DNA of 5,834 nt from Desulfobulbus sp. GTDB lineage: Bacteria > Desulfobacterota > Desulfobulbia > Desulfobulbales > Desulfobulbaceae. This document shows, piece by piece, positions 1-5,834 of the stretch (positions are counted from its first letter, which is position 1; every line of letters begins with the position of its first letter). The notes under the pieces were generated by a model, which was given only the letters and a program-made list of their open reading frames with translations, ran no database searches and was not told the origin of the DNA. The stretch lies in the NCBI GenBank assembly GCA_030602145.1, contig JAUWAH010000175.1:1-5834 (forward strand), read 5' to 3'. Position numbers and translations under genes: made by a program.

Positions 1-2
1 GG

Positions 3-1157
3 CGGGTCAACGGGGAGATGGAAGCACGCATCCGGGAGCGGACCGCCGAACTCGCCGCCGTCAACAGGGAGCAGCGGTCGATTTTTGAGTCGGCCGGCGT
101 GGGCATCATCGTTCTGAAGGACCGGACCATCGCCCGCTGCAACCGGAAGATGGAGGAACTCACCGGCTATGGTCCCGGTGAGTTGATCGGCATGTCGACC
201 AGGGCCTGGTACCCGGACGAACAGACCTATATCAGCGCCGGTCTCCAGGTCTATGCCCAGTTGGCCAGGGGCGAGACCCACACCCGTTCGCAGCAGATCG
301 CCCGCAAGGATGGTACCCTCTTTTGGGCCCGGCTCAGTCTGCGGGCCGTTGACCCGGACGAGCCGCTCGCCGGGGCGGTGGGCATCATCGAGGATGTCAC
401 CGAGGAGCGGGAGGCGGCGGAAGCCCTGCGCCGGGCCATGGAACAGGCCCAGGCCGCCGACCGGATCAAGTCGGCCTTCCTGGCCACCATGTCCCACGAA
501 CTGCGCACGCCGCTCAATTCGATCATCGGTTTCACCGGCATCATGCTCCAGGGACTGGCCGGACCGCTCAACGAAGAACAGCACAAGCAGATGAGCATGG
601 TGCAGAACAGTTCCCGGCACCTGCTGGCACTGATCAACGATGTGCTCGACATCTCCAAGATCGAGGCCGGCCAATTTGATCTGGCCCCAACGATCTTCCC
701 CCTGCCCGCCAGCATCGACAAGGTGATCCGGCTGGTCGCGCCGCTGGCGGCAAAGAAGGGGTTGGCGTTGCACACCGACATCGGCGACGGGGTCGGCACC
801 ATCGTCACCGACCAGCGCCGCCTGGAGCAGATCCTCCTCAACCTGCTCAACAACGCCATTAAATTCACCGAACAGGGGAGCGTCACCCTGACCTGCCGGC
901 TTGAGCACGACCACTATCGCCTCATGGTCGCCGACACCGGCATGGGCATCCCGGCCGAGGAGCAGGAGCGGATCTTCCAGCCTTTCCATCAGGTGGATAC
1001 CGGTCTGGCGCGCCGGCACGAGGGGACCGGCCTGGGGCTGTCCATCTGCCGGAAACTGCTCGACCTGATGGATGGCGCCATCGAGGTGGCAAGCACATGG
1101 GGGCAGGGGACCACCTTCACGGTTCGCCTGCCAAGGCAGCAAGGAGAAACGGCATGA
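3..1157 (+). CDS. PAS-domain sensor histidine kinase, 5'-truncated by the window edge
   Basis: C-terminal part of a membrane or soluble sensor kinase that autophosphorylates on His and passes the phosphate to a receiver. Numbering from the ATG at 18, residues 1-20 form a charged coiled-coil linker (RIRERTAEL), 20-130 a PAS domain ending in the usual D-V-T-E-E, and 150-215 the HisKA dimerisation helix with phospho-acceptor H160 in SHELRTP. The HATPase_c domain spans about 265-373, with the N box (N279), G1 (D306-G-M-G), F box (F320-x-x-F) and G2 (G336-T-G-L-G). All catalytic elements are intact. The ATG at 18 is probably internal: the frame stays open to the window edge, reading R-V-N-G-E before it, and linkers of this kind normally follow another sensory or HAMP segment. 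There is no attached receiver; the next gene supplies one and overlaps the stop by four bases. Kinase identity is certain; the stimulus cannot be read. Confidence 0.93.
   Translation, partial: RVNGEMEARIRERTAELAAVNREQRSIFESAGVGIIVLKDRTIARCNRKMEELTGYGPGELIGMSTRAWYPDEQTYISAGLQVYAQLARGETHTRSQQIARKDGTLFWARLSLRAVDPDEPLAGAVGIIEDVTEEREAAEALRRAMEQAQAADRIKSAFLATMSHELRTPLNSIIGFTGIMLQGLAGPLNEEQHKQMSMVQNSSRHLLALINDVLDISKIEAGQFDLAPTIFPLPASIDKVIRLVAPLAAKKGLALHTDIGDGVGTIVTDQRRLEQILLNLLNNAIKFTEQGSVTLTCRLEHDHYRLMVADTGMGIPAEEQERIFQPFHQVDTGLARRHEGTGLGLSICRKLLDLMDGAIEVASTWGQGTTFTVRLPRQQGETA
1141..1146 (+). promoter_or_regulatory. Shine-Dalgarno for the DivK-like receiver gene
   Basis: AAGGAG lies seven bases before the ATG at 1154, inside the last codons of the upstream kinase. 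It fixes 1154 as the start in preference to the in-frame ATG at 1097, which would add 19 residues with no receiver homology. Confidence 0.8.
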
Positions 1158-1537
1158 ACGGTCCACTGTTGATCATTGAGGACAATGAGCAGAATTTGTA
1201 CCTGATGCGTTTTCTGCTCGAAACAAAAGGATTTACCGTCATCGGAGCCGAGGACGGTCGCACCGGGGTGGAGGCGGCCCTGCAATGCCGGCCGCTGGCC
1301 ATCCTCCTGGACATTCAACTGCCGGGGATGAACGGGTATGACGTGGCCGCCGAACTCAAACGGCACCAACCCCTGGCCCGGGTGCCGATCATTGCCGTGA
1401 CCTCCTATGCCATGGTCGGCGACCGGGAGCGCATCCTGGCTGCCGGGGCCACCGGCTACATAGAAAAACCGATCAACCCGGAAACCTTTGTCGCCGAGAT
1501 CGAAAGCTATCTCCCCGGAGGCCACCTGGAGGGCTAA
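1154..1537 (+). CDS. Stand-alone single-domain response regulator, DivK-like
   Basis: A 127-residue protein consisting only of a receiver domain, expected to act in the cytoplasm as a phosphate shuttle or allosteric partner, not as a transcription factor. The acidic pocket is E9-D10, the phospho-acceptor D53 (in LLDIQLPGMNG), the switch residues T83 and Y102, and the conserved lysine K105 (EKP). The pattern AVTSYAMVGDRERILAAG is typical of the DivK/CheY-like group. No output domain or linker follows. Its ATG overlaps the TGA of the preceding kinase (ATGA), implying translational coupling, and its stop is one base from the next gene. The likely donor is the adjacent PAS kinase, with exchange to the downstream hybrid kinase possible; both are inferred from gene order. 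The name DivK is used only as a family resemblance; a cell-cycle role is not implied. Confidence 0.93.
   Translation: MNGPLLIIEDNEQNLYLMRFLLETKGFTVIGAEDGRTGVEAALQCRPLAILLDIQLPGMNGYDVAAELKRHQPLARVPIIAVTSYAMVGDRERILAAGATGYIEKPINPETFVAEIESYLPGGHLEG
1528..1532 (+). promoter_or_regulatory. Shine-Dalgarno for the hybrid kinase gene
   Basis: GGAGG lies six bases before the ATG at 1539, within the final codons of the receiver gene. It supports 1539 over the in-frame ATG at 1488, which would add 17 residues overlapping the upstream gene and lacking receiver homology. Confidence 0.8.
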
Positions 1538-1538
1538 G

Positions 1539-3587
1539 ATGCGCATTCTCAATGTCGACGACAAACCGGAAAACCGTTACCTGATCGAGGTGCTGCTGCA
1601 AGGCCATGGCTATGAGGTCCGGTCGGCGGGTGACGGCGCCGAGGCCCTCGAGTTGCTCCGTGCCGAACCCTTTGATCTGGTCCTCAGCGATATCCTCATG
1701 CCTGTGATGGACGGTTTTGCCCTCTGCCGGACCATCCGGGCTGACGAGCAGCTTCGCCGCCTGCCCTTCATCGTCTACACCGCCACCTATACCGGCCCCC
1801 AGGACGAGGCCTTTGCCCTGACCATAGGAGCGGACCGGTTCGTGCAGAAACCCTGCGAGCCGGATGAACTGATTGCGATCATCGCCGAGGTGCTGGCGCA
1901 GGCCAAGGGGGACCGACTTGCCGTACCGTCGGAGTCGGCCGAGGACGAGGAGGTCCTCAAACTCTATAACGAACGACTGGTGCGCAAGCTGGAGCAGAAG
2001 ATGCTCCAGGTGGAAAATGAGATGGCGGCGCGGCAGAAGACCGAGGAGACCCTCCGCCAGAACGAGCAGAAGTATCGATCCCTGTATACCTCGATCCGCG
2101 ATGCCATCCTGGTCTTCGATACCGACAGAATCGTGACCGACTGCAATCCGGCGTTTTCCGATCTGTTCGGGTACGGGCGGGACGAGATGATCTCAAAAAC
2201 CTCCGACCTGCTCTATGCCACCGGGGAGGAGTTTCGACGGTTCGACGAGGCCCTGCTCAATCATCGCAACGATCCCGGCTTTCTGCACCTGGTGCGGTTC
2301 AGGAAAAAGGACGGTTCCCTCTTTCCCGGCGAGGTCAACGTCTTTCAACTCCATGACGATACCGGCCAGCGGACCGGATTCATCAGCCTGATCAGGGACG
2401 TGACCGATCGGATGCGGGCCGAGGAGCAGAGAAGGGAGTTGGAAGCGCAACTCCATCAGGCTCAGAAGATGGAGTCGATCGGCCGCCTGGCCGGTGGGGT
2501 GGCCCACGATTACAACAACATGCTCAGCGTCATCCTTGGCTACGCGCAGATAGCGCTCGCCAAGACGCCCCCGGACTCGCCGGTGCAGGAGCATCTGGCC
2601 CAGATCATCGATGCCGCCCAGCGATCCGCCACCATCAGCCGGCAACTGCTGGGGTTTGCCCGCAAACAGACCGCCGCCCCCAGAATCGTCGATCTCAACG
2701 CCACCATCGGCGCCATCCTCAAGATGCTGCGGCGGCTCATCGGCGAGGATATCGACCTGGTGTGGCGACCCAATGCGGACCTGTGGCCGGTGCTCATCGA
2801 TCCATCCCAGATCGACCAGATCCTGGCCAATCTCTGCGTCAATGCCCGGGACGCCGTTGCCGGCGGTGGCCAAATCGTCATCGAGACCGGCAACACGGTT
2901 CTGGACCGGGCCTCGTGCGCCCGGTTCCCCGGTGCCGTGGCCGGGGAATATGCATGGCTGAAGGTCAGCGATAACGGCTGCGGCATCGAACCTGAAGTGG
3001 CCGAACGGGTTTTTGAGCCCTTTTACACCACCAAGGAGCAAGGGTTGGGTACCGGACTTGGCCTGGCAACGGTCTACGGCATCGTCCGGCAGAACAACGG
3101 CTTCATCGAGCTGCACAGCCATCCGGGGCAGGGGGCGGTGTTCACGATCTATCTGCCCCGCCACGCCCGACCCCTGGAGGCGGAGGCGCCGGTGGTCGCT
3201 CTGCCCGTCCTGCGGGGCAGCGGGGAAACCGTCCTGATCGTCGAGGATGAGGAGGCTATTCTTTCCTTCACCGCCACCCTGCTGTCGGAGTTGGGATACA
3301 GGGTGCTGGCCACCAGGGATCCCGTCGAGGCTGTCCGTTTGGCCCGCGCCCATGGCGGCGGGATCGACCTGCTGCTGACCGATGTGGTCATGCCGGGGAT
3401 GAACGGCCGGGAACTGGCCGGGCTGCTTCGGGCCTCGAATCCCGACCTGCCCTGCCTGCTGATGTCCGGATATGCCGAGGGCACCTGTGCCGACCAGCCA
3501 CTCGAATGCCGGGATCTGCCCTTTCGCCAACAGCCGTTTTCCACCGGCGACCTGGCGGCCAGGGTACGCCAACTCCTCAAGGGCTGA
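1539..3587 (+). CDS. Soluble hybrid histidine kinase, REC-PAS-HisKA-HATPase-REC
   Basis: A 682-residue cytoplasmic hybrid kinase with no signal peptide or membrane segment. REC1 (about 1-122) has D7-D8, phospho-acceptor D51, T81 and K104. A coiled coil (about 138-178) leads to a PAS domain (178-290) ending in R-D-V-T-D. The HisKA-type domain (about 310-375) has H323 in VAHDYNN, like the NtrB/FixL-type kinases. The HATPase domain (about 420-541) shows N435, D478-N-G-C-G, the F box FEPFYTT and G-T-G-L-G-L. REC2 (563-682) has E569-D570, D615 and S643, but position 665 is Gln (FRQQPF) where the family has Lys, so REC2 signalling may be altered. The gene starts one base after the receiver stop, so co-transcription is expected. 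REC1 could take phosphate from the first kinase and gate this one, while REC2 could be a sink or regulator; this wiring is inferred. No DNA-binding domain is present. Confidence 0.93.
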   Translation: MRILNVDDKPENRYLIEVLLQGHGYEVRSAGDGAEALELLRAEPFDLVLSDILMPVMDGFALCRTIRADEQLRRLPFIVYTATYTGPQDEAFALTIGADRFVQKPCEPDELIAIIAEVLAQAKGDRLAVPSESAEDEEVLKLYNERLVRKLEQKMLQVENEMAARQKTEETLRQNEQKYRSLYTSIRDAILVFDTDRIVTDCNPAFSDLFGYGRDEMISKTSDLLYATGEEFRRFDEALLNHRNDPGFLHLVRFRKKDGSLFPGEVNVFQLHDDTGQRTGFISLIRDVTDRMRAEEQRRELEAQLHQAQKMESIGRLAGGVAHDYNNMLSVILGYAQIALAKTPPDSPVQEHLAQIIDAAQRSATISRQLLGFARKQTAAPRIVDLNATIGAILKMLRRLIGEDIDLVWRPNADLWPVLIDPSQIDQILANLCVNARDAVAGGGQIVIETGNTVLDRASCARFPGAVAGEYAWLKVSDNGCGIEPEVAERVFEPFYTTKEQGLGTGLGLATVYGIVRQNNGFIELHSHPGQGAVFTIYLPRHARPLEAEAPVVALPVLRGSGETVLIVEDEEAILSFTATLLSELGYRVLATRDPVEAVRLARAHGGGIDLLLTDVVMPGMNGRELAGLLRASNPDLPCLLMSGYAEGTCADQPLECRDLPFRQQPFSTGDLAARVRQLLKG

Positions 3588-3616
3588 GATCCGATCTCCA
3601 GCCGGTTGTGCCGCTG

Positions 3617-3673
3617 AAACAGCAACGGCCGCCCCGCCGGGAGTTCCGGTGGAGGCGGCCGTTGCTGTTTTTT
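3617..3673 (+). terminator. Rho-independent terminator after the two-component operon
   Basis: A perfect 17-base inverted repeat (3617-3633 with 3654-3670) is extended inward by seven more pairs, including one G-U, around a five-base loop (3641-3645), with a single bulged A at 3653. Six T residues (3668-3673) overlap and follow the right arm on the + strand, 30 bases after the hybrid kinase stop. On the - strand the same stem is followed by only three T, so termination of the convergent chemoreceptor gene there would be weaker, although that gene has no other hairpin in the 101-base gap. Confidence 0.9.
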
Positions 3674-3688
3674 CCTTCCGTTGCGCAA

Positions 3689-5737
3689 TCAGGTCTTGAA
3701 TTTGGCCATCATCTCCTTGAGCCGGTCGGCGATGACGGAAAGTTCCTCGGCGCTGACCTTGACCTGTCTGCTGGCCTGGTTCATTTCGTTGGCGCTGCTG
3801 TTTACCGTGGCGATATCGGCGGCGATTTCCGAGGAGACCGCCGAACTCTGGGCCACATTCTCGTTGACCTCGCCAATGCCCTGCGAGGCCTGCTGCACGT
3901 TCTGGGAAATCTCCTTGGTGGTGGCGGTCTGTTCCTCCACGGCGGCGGCAATGGTGGCGACGATCTTGTCGACATCGGCGATGACCTGGCCGATCTCGTT
4001 GATTTCCTTGACGGTGACGCCGGTGGCCTCCTGCACGCCGGCGATCTTGTTCTTGATATCCAGGGTGGCTGCGGCTGTCTGGCGGGCCAGATCCTTGATC
4101 TCATTGGCGACAACGGCAAACCCCTTGCCGGCCTCGCCCGCCCTGGCGGCCTCGATGGTGGCGTTGAGCGCCAGCAGATTGGTCTGCTCGGAGATCTCGG
4201 TGATCGCCTCGGTGACCTTGTTGATCTCGTCGGCCGCCTTGCCCAGCTCGTTGACCCGTTCCGATGCCTTGCGTGACTGCTGGACCGCCACCGTGGTGAT
4301 CTCCTTGGCCTTGCCGGAGTTGGCGGCGATTTCATTGATGGTGGCGCTCATCTCCTCGGTGGCCGAGGCCACCATGTTGACATTGACCGAGGCCTGCTCC
4401 ATGGCGGCGGCGATCGAGGACTGATTGGCACTCATCTCCTCGGCGGCCGCGGCCACCTGGCCGGACCGGTCGGCGGTCGAGGAGGCGCCGGCCGACATCT
4501 GGTTGGCGATGGCCGCCAATTGGGTGGAGGAATCGTCGACCCGCAGGACGCCGCTGTTGATATCGCCGAACATCCGCCGCAGGTTGCCGGCCATGTCGTT
4601 GAGGGATTTGGCGAGAATGCCGATTTCATCCTTCTGGTCGACATCCATGGTCCGGGTGAGGTCGCCGTCGGCCATGGCCTTGGCCAGATCGACCCCCTTG
4701 AACAGCGGCTTGGTGATCAGCCGGGTGAGCAGCAGGCCGAAACCCACGGCCAGGAGGACGCCGATCACCAGGCAGACGATGGTGATCAGCCGGCCGCGGG
4801 CGGCGATGGCATGGGCGTCGTTCACGGTGGCGGTGGCCGACTTCTCCACCGCCTGCACCATCTTGTCGATGGCGGCAAAGGTGTTGGCCTGGTGAGTGGC
4901 GCCCTCCTGGAGCAAGAGCGTGTTCATCCGGATGAATTTCTCGTTGGCGGTGTCGGCCACCTTGCCCATCTTGCCCACCAGGGCAAAGACCTGTTCCGAG
5001 GCCGGCAGCAACTGTTTTTCGTAGATCTCCCTGGCCTGGGCATGCTGGCCGCCGGCGGCCAGGGTCTTGATCTCGGCCACCTGCTGATGAAACTTGGCAT
5101 GCACCGGTTTGACTTCCTTGACCAGGGCCACCATCTCGGGATTGGTGGTGTCCATGTTCTGCATCCACTTGCCCAGGGAACAGTCGGTGTCGCCGGTGCC
5201 GCCCTCGAAGGGAACGTTGAGCAGGAGCAGCCTGCCGACTTTGGCCAGGAGGGCGTTGTGACTGATTTCGAAGTCGGCCACATGGCCCTTCATGATGTCG
5301 GGCTGGGTCATGTCCACGGCGATCAACTCCTTGGAGAGTTCGACCGCCTGGTTGTTGGCCCCGGCCCACTTGCCGATGTGGGTGGTGAAATCCTGCCACT
5401 CGGCCTTGACCTCGTTCATGATCGGCAGGGCGGAGAATTTCTCCCTGGCGGTACCGTAGATTTTGCGCGATTCGAGCAGTTGGTTATGGGAATACTCGCG
5501 CTGCTCCTTGCTGGCATAGGGGGTGAGCAGGGTCCGCATCAGGGCGGCGATGGAGGCGGCCTCGCTCTTGACCACCAGGATGCTCTGCACGGCGGGAAGG
5601 CCGGCATTGCCGAGTTGGTCAGTGGCCTTGTTGAGTTCCCCCTGCTGGAGGATGGATAACAGGCCAACGGTCAGGATGATGAGGGCCGTGAGCAGAAAGC
5701 CGCCGAGCAGTTTGATGCCGATTCTGATGTTTTTCAT
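3689..5737 (-). CDS. Transmembrane methyl-accepting chemotaxis protein with extracytoplasmic CZB-like zinc-binding domain
   Basis: A 682-residue inner-membrane chemoreceptor expected to signal through CheW and CheA. After K-N-I-R comes TM1 (about 8-30), then an extracytoplasmic sensor (31-315), TM2 (about 317-338), HAMP (339-392, with P344 and the DEIG motif) and a long coiled-coil signalling domain. The hairpin tip is at about 512-555 and includes the near-invariant [13 protein letters not shown] and [12 protein letters not shown] stretches. Glu/Gln-rich sites such as 432-435, 461-463 and 601-603 resemble methylation segments. There is no C-terminal CheR/CheB-binding pentapeptide; the protein ends MAKFKT. 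The sensor has H160, C186 in CSLGKW, H213 and H217, matching the CZB zinc-ligand pattern; the only other Cys is C322 in TM2. Start ATG at 5735-5737 is supported by AGGA at 5745-5748. No che genes are nearby. The receptor identity is certain; zinc binding is inferred. Confidence 0.95.
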   Translation of the reverse strand: MKNIRIGIKLLGGFLLTALIILTVGLLSILQQGELNKATDQLGNAGLPAVQSILVVKSEAASIAALMRTLLTPYASKEQREYSHNQLLESRKIYGTAREKFSALPIMNEVKAEWQDFTTHIGKWAGANNQAVELSKELIAVDMTQPDIMKGHVADFEISHNALLAKVGRLLLLNVPFEGGTGDTDCSLGKWMQNMDTTNPEMVALVKEVKPVHAKFHQQVAEIKTLAAGGQHAQAREIYEKQLLPASEQVFALVGKMGKVADTANEKFIRMNTLLLQEGATHQANTFAAIDKMVQAVEKSATATVNDAHAIAARGRLITIVCLVIGVLLAVGFGLLLTRLITKPLFKGVDLAKAMADGDLTRTMDVDQKDEIGILAKSLNDMAGNLRRMFGDINSGVLRVDDSSTQLAAIANQMSAGASSTADRSGQVAAAAEEMSANQSSIAAAMEQASVNVNMVASATEEMSATINEIAANSGKAKEITTVAVQQSRKASERVNELGKAADEINKVTEAITEISEQTNLLALNATIEAARAGEAGKGFAVVANEIKDLARQTAAATLDIKNKIAGVQEATGVTVKEINEIGQVIADVDKIVATIAAAVEEQTATTKEISQNVQQASQGIGEVNENVAQSSAVSSEIAADIATVNSSANEMNQASRQVKVSAEELSVIADRLKEMMAKFKT

Positions 5738-5744
5738 GCCTGGT

Positions 5745-5748
5745 TCCT
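5745..5748 (-). promoter_or_regulatory. Shine-Dalgarno of the chemoreceptor gene
   Basis: Read on the - strand, AGGA sits seven bases before the ATG at 5737. It supports this start, which directly precedes a standard basic N-terminus and TM1. Confidence 0.65.
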
Positions 5749-5762
5749 GTTGAGATGATGGG

Positions 5763-5790
5763 AAAACGGCGGCCCGAAGGGTTCGCCGCC
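5763..5790 (-). promoter_or_regulatory. GC-rich hairpin followed by T4 in the chemoreceptor leader
   Basis: On the - strand, GGCGGC (5785-5790) pairs with GCCGCC (5768-5773) around an 11-base loop that can itself form CCC-TTC-GGG, and TTTT follows at 5763-5766. It could be the terminator of a gene upstream on the - strand, or a 5' leader structure. Only 25 bases separate the T-run from the start codon, too little for a full promoter plus ribosome site, so a promoter for this gene most likely lies upstream of the hairpin and the hairpin is transcribed. I do not recognise a known riboswitch. Confidence 0.45.
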
Positions 5791-5811
5791 TATCAATAAA
5801 TACCTAATGCG

Positions 5812-5818
5812 ATTATCG
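5812..5818 (-). promoter_or_regulatory. Possible -10 element of the chemoreceptor promoter
   Basis: On the - strand this reads CGATAAT, in the A+T-rich patch 5791-5818 of an otherwise GC-rich sequence. GATAAT matches the housekeeping -10 at five of six bases, and CGATAA matches the 3' part of the flagellar sigma-28 -10 (GCCGATAA). In either case the -35 would fall at or beyond the window edge and cannot be examined, so the sigma factor is undecided. Confidence 0.3.
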
Positions 5819-5834
5819 AGAAAGGGGGTGGGCC

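Noticed and set aside
18..20. ATG at 18 as the true start of the first kinase
   Set aside because: The frame is open upstream to the window edge with linker-like residues (R-V-N-G-E), and only a short purine run (GGGGAG, ending directly at the ATG) precedes it, with no proper spacing for a ribosome site. An upstream start is more likely.
251..886. Open - strand frame opposite the PAS kinase
   Set aside because: Ser/Arg-rich shadow frame with no motif; the + strand carries intact PAS and HisKA sequence here.
2193..3572. Long open frame (459 codons) on the - strand, antisense to the hybrid kinase
   Set aside because: The + strand protein has complete, recognisable REC, PAS, HisKA and HATPase motifs over the same bases. 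The antisense translation shows no domain pattern, and such frames are expected in GC-rich genes.
3506..4276. Open + strand frame spanning the terminator and the 3' end of the chemoreceptor gene
   Set aside because: It runs through the end of the hybrid kinase in another frame, then the hairpin, then antisense to the conserved signalling tip. It has no family resemblance.
4520..5659. Long open frame (379 codons) on the + strand, antisense to the chemoreceptor
   Set aside because: Its translation is Gly/His/Leu/Asp-rich low-complexity sequence typical of a mirrored GC-rich gene, and the - strand receptor is unambiguous along its whole length.
5738..5834. c-di-GMP (GEMM) riboswitch ahead of the chemoreceptor gene, which occurs in some deltaproteobacteria
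   Set aside because: The leader is too short and shows no GEMM-like conserved core; only one simple GC hairpin is visible.

Overview
The window is GC-rich, densely coding bacterial DNA holding only signal-transduction genes. Base composition, codon bias and the style of the receptor signalling domain suggest a Desulfobacterota/deltaproteobacterium (Geobacter- or Desulfobulbus-like). That placement is inference from sequence style; no marker gene is present.

Left part (1-3587, + strand): three tightly packed two-component genes. The first is the 3' portion of a PAS-histidine kinase whose start lies upstream of the window. The second is a 127-residue stand-alone DivK-like receiver, which overlaps the kinase stop by four bases (ATGA). 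The third begins after a single intergenic base and encodes a soluble 682-residue hybrid kinase with the order REC-PAS-HisKA-HATPase-REC. The packing implies one transcript, and the domain content implies a branched phosphorelay. No DNA-binding output domain is encoded here, so the final target lies elsewhere or is a protein-protein output. The C-terminal receiver of the hybrid kinase has Gln where the family has its conserved Lys.

Middle (3588-3688): a 101-base convergent intergenic region dominated by a long hairpin followed by six T residues, a strong terminator for the + strand operon.

Right part (3689-5737, - strand): a 682-residue transmembrane methyl-accepting chemotaxis protein. Its extracytoplasmic domain carries a His...Cys-x-Leu-Gly-x-Trp...His-x3-His pattern like that of the CZB zinc-binding domain, a domain better known from cytoplasmic proteins. 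This is the most interesting point in the window. The 97 bases upstream (5738-5834) hold a Shine-Dalgarno, a GC hairpin followed by T4, and a possible -10 element whose -35 would lie outside the window.

Overall this is a fairly ordinary sensory region. I see no mobile element, CRISPR array, RNA gene or clearly new system.
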